Origin: Maricaulis sp048269565
GTDB taxonomy: Bacteria > Pseudomonadota > Alphaproteobacteria > Caulobacterales > Maricaulaceae
Direction: 5' to 3'
Length of the DNA: 64,000 nucleotides
NCBI RefSeq assembly: GCF_048269565.1
Contig: NZ_JBLXIK010000004.1
Span: 186,001 to 250,000 of the forward strand
Position numbers and translations under genes: made by a program. Positions 36,843 through 45,655 of the stretch are shown piece by piece; within the stretch, counting starts at the first letter, position 1; the number at the start of each line of letters is the position of its first letter. The notes under the pieces were generated by a model, which did not search any database, was not told the origin of the DNA, and was given only the letters and a program-made list of their open reading frames with translations.

Positions 36843-38651
36843 ATGACACGGAATCTGAAAATGGGCACCGCGCTCGCTGCGCTGGTTGCCGCCACCTCGA
36901 TACAGTCGGCGCCGATGGCGCTGGCCCGGGACGAGGCGGCCAAGCAGGAATTGCTCGACGCCATCCCCGCCGCCTGCCGCAATCGCGGGCGCGATGGTGT
37001 CGGTCTGCGCGAACAGGTCAGCGTGACCGGCTCGCGCCTGATCGCCGGCGCGGTCCAGGCCGAAGCGCCGCAGCCGTCACCGCCGCCACCCCCGCCGCCA
37101 CCGCCGCCACCGCACTCTTCGGTGGCACAGGCCGACATGATGGCGCCGCCGCAGGAGCAGAACATGCGCGGCTATGCGCCACTGCCGGTGATGCCGCATC
37201 CGGGCAATGTCGACCGCGAACGCTATGAGCATGTCGAGCTCAACACCGTGCACGCGACCGCCGAGGAACCGGTCTCGACCTTCTCGATCGATGTCGACAC
37301 CGCCAGCTATGCCGTCGTGCGTGACTATCTCAATGACTGCAACCTGCCGCCCCAGGATGCGGTGCGCGTCGAGGAGATGGTCAATTATTTCGATTACGAC
37401 TACGCGCTGCCCGAAAGCATGGACGAGCCCTTCGCGGCCCGGGTCCAGGTGACGCCCAATCCGTGGAAACCGGCGACGCAGCTGATGCATGTCTCGGTGC
37501 AGGGCTATGAGCTGGTGCCCGAGGAGCGTCCGCGCGCCAATCTGGTCTTCCTGATCGATGTCTCCGGCTCGATGAATTCGCCCGATAAACTGCCGCTCGC
37601 CGTGCAGGCGATGCATTTGCTGGTCGATGAACTCGATCCCGACGATACCGTCGCCATCGTGGTCTATGCCGGTGCAGCCGGGGCCGTGCTCGAGCCGACC
37701 CAGGCCCGCGATGCGCGCCAGATCCACGAGGCCCTGGACCGCATGCGGGCCGGCGGATCGACCGCCGGCGGGGCCGGTCTGTCACTGGCCTATGACCTCG
37801 CGGAACGCAATTTCGATCCCGAGGCGGTCAATCGCGTCATGCTTCTGACCGATGGCGATTTCAATGTCGGCGTCACCCAGAACGAGCGGCTTGAGGATTT
37901 CGTCGCCCGCAAGCGCGACAGTGGCATCTATCTCTCGGTGATGGGCTTTGGTCGCGGCAATTACAACGACGCCATGATGCAGACCATCGCCCAGGCCGGC
38001 AATGGCACCGCCGCCTATATCGACAGCCGGGCCGAGGCGCGGCGCATGCTGGTCGAGGAAAGCTCGAGCGCGCTGTTCCCGATCGCCAATGACGTCAAGA
38101 TCCAGGTCGAGTTCAACCCGGCCCGCATCGCTGAGTACCGTCTGATCGGCTATGAGACGCGCATGCTCGAACGCGCCGATTTCAACAATGACGCGGTCGA
38201 TGCCGGCGAGGTCGGGTCCGGCCATGCTGTCACCGCCATCTATGAGATTGCGGCGCCGGGTTCTGAAGGCGCGCTGATCGATCCGCTGCGCTATGGCGAA
38301 GCGCCGGCGGCCGCATCAGACCTGTCATCGGAATACGGCCTGCTGCGCATTCGCTACAAGCATCCCGGCGAGGATGAGAGCAATCTGATCGAGCGGCCGG
38401 TGACGCCCGCCGATGCGGTCACCGATTTCGCGGCGGCGGACCAGGAAACCCGCTTCTCGATCGAGGTCGCCGGTTTCGCGCAAATGCTGCGCGGCGATCC
38501 CTATCTGCGTGAGGGTTATGGCTATGACCAGATCCTCGACGGCGCCAGCGCAGCGCTGGGTCCGGACGAATACGGCCATCGCGACGAATTCCTCGAACTC
38601 GTCCGCATTGCCCGCTATGCCGCCAATGCCGAGGGTCAGACGGCGGAATAG
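36843..38651 (+). CDS. YfbK-like von Willebrand factor A domain protein, exported
   Basis: A 602-residue protein with a signal peptide (residues 10-28). A low-complexity linker follows that includes eleven consecutive prolines near residue 85, then a YfbK-type N-domain (STFSIDVDTASYAVVRDYL). The VWA domain has an intact MIDAS motif, DVSGSMNS near residue 239, with T and D ligands following. A C-terminal DUF3520-like region ends the protein. The linker region also contains VSVTGSRL, a motif typical of TonB-dependent receptor N-termini. Function is unknown beyond metal-dependent protein binding in the periplasm. Confidence 0.85.
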   Translation: MTRNLKMGTALAALVAATSIQSAPMALARDEAAKQELLDAIPAACRNRGRDGVGLREQVSVTGSRLIAGAVQAEAPQPSPPPPPPPPPPPHSSVAQADMMAPPQEQNMRGYAPLPVMPHPGNVDRERYEHVELNTVHATAEEPVSTFSIDVDTASYAVVRDYLNDCNLPPQDAVRVEEMVNYFDYDYALPESMDEPFAARVQVTPNPWKPATQLMHVSVQGYELVPEERPRANLVFLIDVSGSMNSPDKLPLAVQAMHLLVDELDPDDTVAIVVYAGAAGAVLEPTQARDARQIHEALDRMRAGGSTAGGAGLSLAYDLAERNFDPEAVNRVMLLTDGDFNVGVTQNERLEDFVARKRDSGIYLSVMGFGRGNYNDAMMQTIAQAGNGTAAYIDSRAEARRMLVEESSSALFPIANDVKIQVEFNPARIAEYRLIGYETRMLERADFNNDAVDAGEVGSGHAVTAIYEIAAPGSEGALIDPLRYGEAPAAASDLSSEYGLLRIRYKHPGEDESNLIERPVTPADAVTDFAAADQETRFSIEVAGFAQMLRGDPYLREGYGYDQILDGASAALGPDEYGHRDEFLELVRIARYAANAEGQTAE

Positions 38652-38799
38652 CCCGCCCGGCAGCCGGATGTGATGAAAAGCGAGCCGTGCCCGATGGGTG
38701 CGGCTCTCTTTCTGGCTGCGGTGATGCAGCGGCGGCAAGCCGGTGAATTGCCCGCTGGCCTCGCGCCAAACCCCGTGTAGGATCGCGCCTCGGCGCCGT

Positions 38800-38885
38800 G
38801 CGGGCGTGGCGGAATGGTAGACGCAACAGACTTAAAATCTGTCGATTGAAAGATCGTGCCGGTTCGAGTCCGGCCGCCCGCACCA
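38800..38885 (+). tRNA. tRNA-Leu (anticodon UAA)
   Basis: An 86-nt class II tRNA with the CCA end encoded. The acceptor stem is GCGGGCG/CGCCCGC (38800-38806 with 38875-38881), discriminator A at 38882 and CCA at 38883-38885. The anticodon arm ACAGA-CTTAAAA-TCTGT gives anticodon TAA. An extended variable arm follows (CGATTGAAAGATCG), and the T arm is GCCGG-TTCGAGT-CCGGC. It reads UUA and, by wobble, UUG. Confidence 0.97.
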
Positions 38886-38911
38886 GCCTTCGCTGCGAAG
38901 TGGCGAAGGCT
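38886..38911 (+). terminator. Hairpin directly after tRNA-Leu
   Basis: GCCTTCGC and GCGAAGGC pair around TGCGAAGTG in the bases right after the CCA. There is no U-run. It may help end the tRNA precursor or be the first, degenerate unit of the repeat family that follows, which shares GGCGAAGGC. Confidence 0.4.
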
Positions 38912-38920
38912 GTCACGCCA

Positions 38921-39340
38921 TAGCCCGAAGGGCGAAGGCGGACCGCTCGTCATCTCGCAGCTACGGCCGGGCGAGCCCCAACGCCAAGTCCTCTGACGGA
39001 GTAGCGCCTCATAGCCCGAAGGGCGAAGGCGGACTGCTCGCGATCTCGCAGCTACGGCCGGGCGAGCCCCAACGCCAAGTCCTCTGACGGAGTAGCGCCT
39101 CATAGCCCGAAGGGCGAAGGCGGACCGCTCGTCATCTCGCAGCTACGGCCGGGCGAGCCCCAACGCCAAGTCCTCTGATGGAGTAGCGCCTCATAGCCCG
39201 AAGGGCGAAGGCGGACCGCTCGCCATCTCGCAGCTACGGCCGGGCGAGCCCCAACATCCAGTCCTCTGACGGCGTGGCGTCTCATAGCCCGAAGGGCGAA
39301 GGCGGACCGCTCGTCATCTCGCAGCCATGGCCGGGCAATC
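38921..39340. repeat. Tandem array of a 91-bp unit downstream of tRNA-Leu
   Basis: The word TAGCCCGAAGGGCGAAGGCG begins at 38921, 39012, 39103, 39194 and 39285, an exact 91-base period. The first three units are nearly identical with a few substitutions. The fourth diverges at its end, and the fifth loses similarity after about 55 bases. Each unit contains short palindromes (CCCGAAGGG, GCTACGGCCGGGCGAGC). Because 91 is not a multiple of three the frame shifts every unit, so it is unlikely to encode protein. It occupies most of the 770-base gap between the VWA and site-2 protease genes. Confidence 0.93.
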
Positions 39341-39421
39341 CCGCCTCCGCTGCGACGCTACGCCTCTTGAGACAGCCGGCCCGCTGGTGCACTGTGACGG
39401 CCTTCACTCAAAGGTTTCCCG

Positions 39422-40558
39422 ATGCGCCCCTACCTCTTCTCTTTCAAAATCGGTGGTGTGGTCGTTCGCGCCGAGCCGTCCTGGTTGTTTCTGGCCCTGC
39501 TGGTCGGCTGGTCGCTGGCTGTTGGTTTCTTTCCGGACCAGAACGCGGCGCTGGAGACATCGACCTATGTCTTCATGGCGATCCTTGGCGTGTTCGGACT
39601 GACCTTCTCGATTATCGCGCACGAACTCTCCCATACCTTTGTCGGCCGCGCCTTCGGCATGCCGATCAACCGGGTGACGCTGTTCATGTTCGGCGGCGCG
39701 GCCGAGCTGGAGGAAGAGCCGAAAACGCCGATGACCGAACTGGTGATGGCGCTGGCGGGGCCGTTGATGAGCCTGTTGCTGGCGCTGGTCTTCAGCCAGC
39801 TGGCCGGGCTGGACATGACCGGCGGGCCGCAGGCGCCGCTGGCGATGGTGCTGGCCTATCTCGGCCTGATCAATCTTCTGCTGGCGCTGTTCAACATGCT
39901 GCCGGCCTTCCCGCTCGATGGCGGGCGCGTGCTGCGGGCCATCCTCTGGATGGCCGGCGGTGATCGCCGCCGCGCGACCCGCTGGGCCAGCCTGGCCGGC
40001 GAGGCCTTCGCGGTCTTCTTTATCGTCGCCGGTATTTTCGTGTTGCTCTCGACCGGCTCGCTCGGCGGGCTGTGGTGGGTGCTGATCGGGCTGTTCCTGC
40101 GGTCGGCCGCGAAGTCCTCGCGTGTCGAGCTGGAGACCCGCGTGGCGCTGGGCGAGGTGCGTGCGGCCGATCTGGTGACGCCGGGGATCGAGACCGCCGA
40201 TGCGGGCATGAGCGTGGCCGACTTCATCGCCGACAAGCTTGTGCGCCATCACCGCGACTGGTTTGCCGTCACCGAGTCGGGCCGTCTGGTGGGCAGCGCC
40301 GGCCTGGCCGAGGCACAGGCCGTGCCGGTGGCTGCGCGGGCCGGCACGCCGCTGGCCAGTATTGCCGTGCGGCCGGGCCCCCAGCATCTGCTGCCCGCCG
40401 GCGCCCGCGCTGACCAGGCCTTCGCCCAGATGCAGCGCCATCACCTGCAGCGCCTCTTCCTCGTCGACGGGGACCACTTTATCGGCGTGCTCTCGCTGGC
40501 CGACCTGCTGGAATATGCCCGCCTGCGCAATCTGTTCGCCGACGCGCAGCTGGGCTAG
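39422..40558 (+). CDS. Site-2 protease family zinc metalloprotease with CBS domains
   Basis: A 378-residue intramembrane protease (M50 family, Rip3-like). Six hydrophobic segments span residues 15-235. The zinc motif HELSH is at residues 67-71, and the third ligand lies in NMLPAFPLDGGR (Asp166). The C-terminal 140 residues form a CBS pair (AADLVTPGIETADAGMSVAD at its start, FLVDGDHFIGVLSLADLLEY at its end) that may bind adenine nucleotides. Such proteases cut membrane regulators; the substrate is not evident. The start ATG at 39422 lies just after the tandem repeat array. Confidence 0.9.
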   Translation: MRPYLFSFKIGGVVVRAEPSWLFLALLVGWSLAVGFFPDQNAALETSTYVFMAILGVFGLTFSIIAHELSHTFVGRAFGMPINRVTLFMFGGAAELEEEPKTPMTELVMALAGPLMSLLLALVFSQLAGLDMTGGPQAPLAMVLAYLGLINLLLALFNMLPAFPLDGGRVLRAILWMAGGDRRRATRWASLAGEAFAVFFIVAGIFVLLSTGSLGGLWWVLIGLFLRSAAKSSRVELETRVALGEVRAADLVTPGIETADAGMSVADFIADKLVRHHRDWFAVTESGRLVGSAGLAEAQAVPVAARAGTPLASIAVRPGPQHLLPAGARADQAFAQMQRHHLQRLFLVDGDHFIGVLSLADLLEYARLRNLFADAQLG

Positions 40559-40567
40559 CGCCCGGCG

Positions 40568-42055
40568 TTAGCCCAGCGCCTGCGCCGCCTCGCGGACATT
40601 GCGCGTCGCGGTATCGATGCTCTGGCTTGCCGTGGCGATGCCGCGAATGCCGGAGGCGATCTGGTCCACGCCGGCTGCGACTTCCTGCATATTGCCCGAG
40701 ATTTCCCGTGTGACGCAGGACTGTTCCTCGACCGCGCTGGCCACCGAGGATGCGACCTCGTCGATCTCGGCAATGGTCTTGCTGATCGAGGCAATGGCGT
40801 CGACCGCGTCATTGGTGGCTTTCTGGACGTGGGAGATCTGGGCCGCGATACCGTCTGTTGCCTTGGCGGTCTGGTTGGCCAGTCCCTTCACTTCCGACGC
40901 GACGACGGCAAATCCCTTGCCCGCCTCACCGGCGCGCGCGGCCTCGATGGTGGCGTTGAGGGCGAGCAGATTGGTCTGTTCGGAAATGTCATTGATCAGG
41001 GAGATGACCTCATTGATCCGCCGCGCCGATTCGGCGAGGCCGCCCATCACATCGCTGGTCTGATTGGCCATGGTGACCGCATTGCGGGTGATTTCCGTCG
41101 CGCGGACCAACTGGCTGCCGATTTCATTGGCCGAAGCGGCCATTTCCTCGATGCCCGCCGCAATCGATTGCACCGCAGCGGAGGTCTGTTCCGAGGTCGA
41201 GGACACGGTGGTTGCCTGGTCAGCCGCCTGGCTGACGCTGTTGCCGATACCGTCGAGATCGGCACCGATGCTCTTTTGCGCGGCAGCGCGTTGCTGGCGC
41301 AATTGCACCTGGGCTGTGATGTCGGTCGCGAACTTGATGACGCGGTAGACCTTGCCATTCATGTCGCGGATCGGATTGTAGACGGCCTGGATCCAGACCT
41401 CGCGGCCGCCCTTGCCGATGCGCAGGAATTCGGCGGCCTGGTACTGGCCGTCACGCAAGGCGCTCCAGAAGGCCTGGTAGGCGTCACCATCCCGCTCGCT
41501 GGCCGGGACGAACATCGAGTGGTGCTGGCCCGCGATCTCGTCGAGCTCATAGCCGAGGGCGGCGAGGAAATTGGCATTGGCTGTGAGGATCGTGCCGTCA
41601 AGCTCGAACTCGATCACGGCCTGTGAACTCTGGATCGCCGCGATCTGCCCCTGGGCGTGGGCGGCGTCGAGCTTTTGCTGCGTGATGTCGGTGGCGAATT
41701 TGACAACCTTCGTGACCTTCCCGGACCGGTCGAGGATCGGATTGTAGCTGGCCTGGATCCAGATTTCCCGCCCGCCCTTGGCGATGCGCCTGAATTCTGC
41801 CGCCTTGAAATCACCCTGCTGCAGATCGGCCCAGAACTGGTGATAGGCGGGCGAGTTGCGTTCGGCGGGGTCGACAAACAGGCTGTGGTGCTGGCCGCGA
41901 AGCTCCGCGAGGGAATAGCCCATGGCATTGAGGAAATTGGAATTGGCCGTGAGGATGGTTCCGTCGGGCTTGAACTCGATGATGGCGAGCGAACGGCCCA
42001 GCGCGTCGAGCGTGGCGCGGGCGTCGCCGCCGCCGGAATTCAGGATGGACTTCAT
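40568..42055 (-). CDS. Soluble methyl-accepting chemotaxis protein with two PAS domains
   Basis: A 495-residue chemoreceptor without a signal peptide or membrane segment. Two PAS domains (about residues 15-125 and 140-250) are near duplicates: both carry GQHHS-F, FW-L--G-----EF-RI-KGGRE-WIQA-YNPI and KFATDIT. The MCP signaling domain follows, with the tip region SEQTNLLALNATIEAARAGEAGKGFAVVA. No CheR-binding pentapeptide is visible at the end. The layout matches BdlA/Aer2-like cytoplasmic sensors that read redox, oxygen or ligand state. The promoter should lie in the AT-rich region upstream. Confidence 0.92.
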   Translation of the reverse strand: MKSILNSGGGDARATLDALGRSLAIIEFKPDGTILTANSNFLNAMGYSLAELRGQHHSLFVDPAERNSPAYHQFWADLQQGDFKAAEFRRIAKGGREIWIQASYNPILDRSGKVTKVVKFATDITQQKLDAAHAQGQIAAIQSSQAVIEFELDGTILTANANFLAALGYELDEIAGQHHSMFVPASERDGDAYQAFWSALRDGQYQAAEFLRIGKGGREVWIQAVYNPIRDMNGKVYRVIKFATDITAQVQLRQQRAAAQKSIGADLDGIGNSVSQAADQATTVSSTSEQTSAAVQSIAAGIEEMAASANEIGSQLVRATEITRNAVTMANQTSDVMGGLAESARRINEVISLINDISEQTNLLALNATIEAARAGEAGKGFAVVASEVKGLANQTAKATDGIAAQISHVQKATNDAVDAIASISKTIAEIDEVASSVASAVEEQSCVTREISGNMQEVAAGVDQIASGIRGIATASQSIDTATRNVREAAQALG

Positions 42056-42099
42056 GATGCTTCCCCTTGCCGCGGCCCTGTATCGGACCCGCTTGGGGC

Positions 42100-42230
42100 G
42101 CAGTAGGGGGGAGTTTTGGTTAACGAAACGCTTCGGAAAAACACGAAAAATAGTCGTAGATACTTAAAATCAAACAGAAAAACACTTCTAAGCGGCGTTA
42201 ACTTTACGATGCCCGCCTGACGTGCAAGCC
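42100..42230 (-). promoter_or_regulatory. AT-rich upstream region of the chemoreceptor gene
   Basis: This stretch is markedly AT-rich compared with its surroundings. On the minus strand it contains TTGATT about 15 bases before TATTTT (near 42177 to 42147), a plausible but imperfect promoter. The gap from 42056 to 42352 otherwise holds only the hairpin at 42298-42334 and no gene. Confidence 0.35.
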
Positions 42231-42297
42231 GGGTGTTGACTGCACGATCCGGTTGAATGCCGGCGGGTGGCCCGTTGTGCGCGCGCTGCCCGGAATC

Positions 42298-42334
42298 GGC
42301 GGACCGCCCCCTTGGAGCCACGGGGCGGTCCGCC
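42298..42334 (-). terminator. Strong hairpin downstream of the TonB-dependent receptor
   Basis: GGCGGACCGCCCC (42298-42310) and GGGGCGGTCCGCC (42322-42334) form a perfect 13-base stem. It lies 18 bases after the receptor stop on the minus strand. No U-run follows, so it may be a stabilising stem or a factor-assisted terminator. Confidence 0.5.
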
Positions 42335-42352
42335 AGACCGGGTCGGTCAGGC

Positions 42353-44449
42353 CTACCCTCTGAGTGTCAGGCGCAGTCCGAGCGAACGGCCGGTGCCGGG
42401 CAGGCGTTCGCCCAGCCCCACATCCGGGCCCGCATTGCGGTTATAGCCGGCCAGGTGCTGGCGATAGCTGTGATCGAGCAGGTTCTCGATGCCCGCTGAC
42501 AGGCTGACGCCGTCGCGAAGGGTCCAGCTGCCATACAGGTTGAGCAGGACATAGCCGGGCGTCTCCAGTTCGGAATTGGACGTCGAGACCCGGTCCTGCC
42601 GCGCCACGGCCAGGGTTTCCAGCGTCGCCGACCAGGCGCTGGCCTCACGGGTCAGGCCGAGCCGCAGGCTGGGCGGTGCGGTGCGGTAGAGATTGTCGTC
42701 AATATCGCGCCGCTCGCCGCGCACCCAGGAGGCGGTGCCGTCGAGATGCCAGGCCGCGTTGAACGCGACACCGAAATCCATGTCGAGGCCATAGAGGCGG
42801 GCATCGGTGTTGGCGAAACGCAGCGGCGTCGGATCGCCATTCATCGCCGAGACCATTTCCACCGGCGTATCGATCACGCCGGGTGTGGCATCATAGGGCA
42901 CACCCTGGATGAAATCATCGACCGAGCGATAGAACAGGGTTGGACGCGCATAGGCAGAGCCCGACGCCCAGTCCAGACCCGCTTCGGCGATCCAGGCGGT
43001 CTCCGGCGACAGGTCGGCATCGCCGACATAGGTATTGCCGTCAGCCAGTCCGCCCGAGGCCTCGGTCGGCAGCCAGGCAAAGCGTTCGACATAGCCCGGC
43101 GCCCGGGTCTTGCGCGCCAGGGTCAGTCGCAGGGTCGTGGCGTCATTGAGCGGCCGCCACAGGCGCGCAACGGCGTCGAATGTGGTGTCGTCGAGACGGC
43201 GGTCGGTGGCGTTGAAGGCCATGGCCAGCATGCCCGGCATGGCGGGCACGGCTGTCCCGACCGAGGCCAGCCCCGCTTCGGCCCTGTGCCGGTCCGCGCG
43301 CAGGCCCAGCTCGGCCTGCCATCCGCCGGCCGCGCCGGTCCATTCCGCGAAAATGCCGCGGCGTTCCATGGTGATGCCGGACAGGGAATTGAGCACGAAA
43401 TCCGCATTGTATGGATTGGTGATCGCGAGGTCATGTTCGGCCTGTTCACCGTCGAAGCCGAGGCGCAAGGATCCGCCCAGCGCCGCAAACGCGGCATCGG
43501 CGCCGCCGGACACGGTGTGAGCCGTGGCGAGGGATTCGCGATACATCGATGCCATCGCCGGTGCCGGCCGCAGATCGAAATTATTCATGGCATGCGCGAC
43601 ATCGGCCATCGCGAGATGCGCACTGACGCTGACACCGTCCCACTCACCGCGATAGCCGAGGCGGGCGAAATCGGTGTCGAAGTAGCGGATGTCCATGGCG
43701 AAGGGCGGATTGCCGGTCGCACCGGTTTCCTGGCGCCGCAGGTCGAGGGAGACTTCATGCACGCCGGTGCGATAGCCCAGCCCCACGCCGTAAACGAGGC
43801 GTTCATGGGCCGAACCGCCAATCGTGCCGCCGGGCCAGCTGATATCATCACCGGACTCCTGCGAGCCGAGCAGCTGGATGCGGAACTGGTCATTGGCGAT
43901 CCCGACGACACCGCCATAGGCGGTGCTGTCATCGGCGGAGCGGCCGGCCAGGGTCAGGTCATAGCGGGTCTGCCATTGCTCCGTGTCGGCAAAGCCGATC
44001 TGTTTGAACACCGCATTGACACCGCCGGCGAGGCCGGGGCCGCTGCGCACCGGGCTGACGCTGCGGTCGACCTCGATCCGCTCGATCAGGGCAATCGGGG
44101 CATAGTGCAGCGGCGGATCCATCAGATTGGGGCCGCCGGAGGCAAAGCTCTGGCCGTCAATGCGCAGATTGATGCGGCCGCCGGAGAGGCCGCGATACTG
44201 GACCTGGCTCGACAACACGCCATTGCCGACCACGGCGGCGCCGGGCAGGCGGGCGATCAGGGCGGCAGCATCCGGCCCTGAAGGCGGCAGCGTGGCCGGA
44301 TCAAGCCGGTCGATACGCTCACTGTCGAGCTGATGACCCGAAACGGTGATGATATCGGTGAGGGGAGAGGCGTCCTGGGCCAGCGCCGGGATGGCGGTCA
44401 GGCAGGACAGCGCGAGCGCGCTCGCGGAACGCAGGAGAATGGATGACAT
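42353..44449 (-). CDS. TonB-dependent outer-membrane receptor, probable copper type
   Basis: A 698-residue beta-barrel transporter with a signal peptide (cleavage near IPALAQD). The plug domain contains LPGAAVVGNGVLSSQVQYRGL and the IERIEVDRSVSPVRSGPGLAGGVN segment. The barrel ends in a family-typical LGLRLTLRG. The methionine-containing segments PAPAMASM and PAMPGMLAMAF, plus the DUF2946 gene 64 bases upstream, suggest a NosA/OprC-like copper receptor; the metal is inferred. The ATG at 44449 gives a normal signal peptide. Confidence 0.85.
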   Translation of the reverse strand: MSSILLRSASALALSCLTAIPALAQDASPLTDIITVSGHQLDSERIDRLDPATLPPSGPDAAALIARLPGAAVVGNGVLSSQVQYRGLSGGRINLRIDGQSFASGGPNLMDPPLHYAPIALIERIEVDRSVSPVRSGPGLAGGVNAVFKQIGFADTEQWQTRYDLTLAGRSADDSTAYGGVVGIANDQFRIQLLGSQESGDDISWPGGTIGGSAHERLVYGVGLGYRTGVHEVSLDLRRQETGATGNPPFAMDIRYFDTDFARLGYRGEWDGVSVSAHLAMADVAHAMNNFDLRPAPAMASMYRESLATAHTVSGGADAAFAALGGSLRLGFDGEQAEHDLAITNPYNADFVLNSLSGITMERRGIFAEWTGAAGGWQAELGLRADRHRAEAGLASVGTAVPAMPGMLAMAFNATDRRLDDTTFDAVARLWRPLNDATTLRLTLARKTRAPGYVERFAWLPTEASGGLADGNTYVGDADLSPETAWIAEAGLDWASGSAYARPTLFYRSVDDFIQGVPYDATPGVIDTPVEMVSAMNGDPTPLRFANTDARLYGLDMDFGVAFNAAWHLDGTASWVRGERRDIDDNLYRTAPPSLRLGLTREASAWSATLETLAVARQDRVSTSNSELETPGYVLLNLYGSWTLRDGVSLSAGIENLLDHSYRQHLAGYNRNAGPDVGLGERLPGTGRSLGLRLTLRG

Positions 44450-44513
44450 GAATAGCTCCGTGGCGGCCCGGGCGGGCCGCCGTCTGACGGTCATTGGAAA
44501 TGGGTTTTGGCTG

Positions 44514-44930
44514 TCAGAGCGAAGCAGGTGGGGCGCGCACCGGCGGGCTTATGCGGCGATGACCGGCGGGCAGGGCCGCATCAGCCAGGAACATGCTGCC
44601 GCTGCCGGCGTCGGTTGGCGGCAGAAAGAGCGGCGCCTGTGGCAGGGGGCCGATGGCGGCGGTCGCCATCGCGAAGGCGCAGGGCTGGCCCTGGCCGCTA
44701 TCGGCAGGTGCCGGGGCGCTGCCCTCGCGCACCTCCCCGGTGGCCAGATCCAGCCAGCGCTGCTCGGCACCATGACCGGTACAGAACACGACCGAGACCC
44801 CGCCCGAGGCGGTATCGCGGTCGAGCATATAGCCCTGGGGCAGGCTGGCCTGGATGCCGGCCGCCAGCAGCGCAAGGACGAGAATCCCCTGCGCCCACAC
44901 TGTTCGGCCCTGGCGCAACATGGTCAGCAT
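44514..44930 (-). CDS. DUF2946 family protein (copper-associated)
   Basis: A 138-residue protein with an N-terminal hydrophobic segment (residues 13-28, ILVLALLAAGIQASLPQGYM). A short extracytoplasmic region follows with FCTGHG and PCAFAMATAA, a C-and-H pattern typical of DUF2946. These proteins are repeatedly found beside copper receptors and chaperones, but their biochemical role is not established. It is upstream of the receptor on the same strand and is probably cotranscribed with it. Confidence 0.72.
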   Translation of the reverse strand: MLTMLRQGRTVWAQGILVLALLAAGIQASLPQGYMLDRDTASGGVSVVFCTGHGAEQRWLDLATGEVREGSAPAPADSGQGQPCAFAMATAAIGPLPQAPLFLPPTDAGSGSMFLADAALPAGHRRISPPVRAPPASL

Positions 44931-45023
44931 GTCCGCCGGTTAGCATGCGGGTCAGGACACGGCCATGCGACAAACGCGTCAGCGGGCTTCCACGCCTGCA
45001 GCGGGCGCGCTAGCGTGACGCCC

Positions 45024-45647
45024 ATGACACATCACGCCGTTCACCAGCATCTCCTTGACGCTGCCGCCGGGCTCTCGCCCGCGCTGGAGGCGGCGCTGCT
45101 CCGTCTCGGGCCGCTGGAATTTCCGCGCCGCGACAGCCAGCCCTTCCCGCATTATCTTTGCCGCGCGATCGGTGGCCAGCAGATCTCGGTCAAGGCGGCG
45201 CAGAGTATCTGGAACCGCGTCGAGGCCAGTGCGGCAGGCAAACCTCTGCTCGATCATTTCGTCGCGGACAATACCGACACGCTGCGCGCCTGCGGCCTGT
45301 CCGGCGCCAAGACGAAAACCATTATCACCATCGCCGACACCCATCGCAATATCGGCCTCGATACCGATGAGCTGCGCGCCCTGCCGATTGCCGAACGCAC
45401 GGCGCGGCTGACCGCGATCTGGGGCGTGGGCCAATGGACCGCCGACATGATGAACATGTTCTATTTCGGCGAGCCCGATATCTGGCCCGATGGCGATGTC
45501 GCCGCCCGCAAGACGCTGGAGCGTCTGACCTCGAAACGCCGCAAGACGGTGCGTACGGCGCAGCGCTTCAAACCTTATCGCTCCTGGCTGGCGCTCTATA
45601 TGTGGGCCCATGCCGACGCGCCGCCGGACGGGCAGGCGGTGGGGTAG
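45024..45647 (+). CDS. DNA-3-methyladenine glycosylase, AlkA-like HhH-GPD family
   Basis: A 207-residue base-excision repair glycosylase of the HhH-GPD superfamily. The helix-hairpin-helix is in LTAIWGVGQWTADMMNMF, and the catalytic Asp lies in PDIWPDGDVAARKTL. The early FPHYLCRAIGGQQISVKAA segment is typical of the AlkA/MagIII-like group that excises alkylated purines. It lacks the AlkA N-terminal extra domain and the iron-sulfur cluster of Nth. The ATG at 45024 gives the normal N-terminus. No adaptive-response regulator is nearby. Confidence 0.88.
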   Translation: MTHHAVHQHLLDAAAGLSPALEAALLRLGPLEFPRRDSQPFPHYLCRAIGGQQISVKAAQSIWNRVEASAAGKPLLDHFVADNTDTLRACGLSGAKTKTIITIADTHRNIGLDTDELRALPIAERTARLTAIWGVGQWTADMMNMFYFGEPDIWPDGDVAARKTLERLTSKRRKTVRTAQRFKPYRSWLALYMWAHADAPPDGQAVG

Positions 45648-45655
45648 GGCTGTGC

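Noticed and set aside
34037..37165. A 1042-codon open frame antisense to the P-type ATPase and the start of the VWA gene
   Set aside because: It spans two well-supported genes and an intergenic gap, has a Arg/His/Gln-rich composition and no recognisable motif; it is a by-product of GC-rich codon bias.
38636..39285. Small reading frames within the tandem repeat array
   Set aside because: The 91-base period shifts the frame each unit, so the apparent proteins are repeats of translated noncoding DNA.
38921..39340. CRISPR array
   Set aside because: The repeat units are directly adjacent 91-mers without unique spacers, and no cas genes are present.
38800..39421. Integration site of a mobile element at tRNA-Leu
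   Set aside because: No integrase, no second copy of the tRNA 3' end, and the genes beyond the repeats look like ordinary chromosome.
42100..42230. CtrA-type binding sites (TTAA-N7-TTAA) upstream of the chemoreceptor
   Set aside because: Several TTAA words occur, but none have the required spacing.
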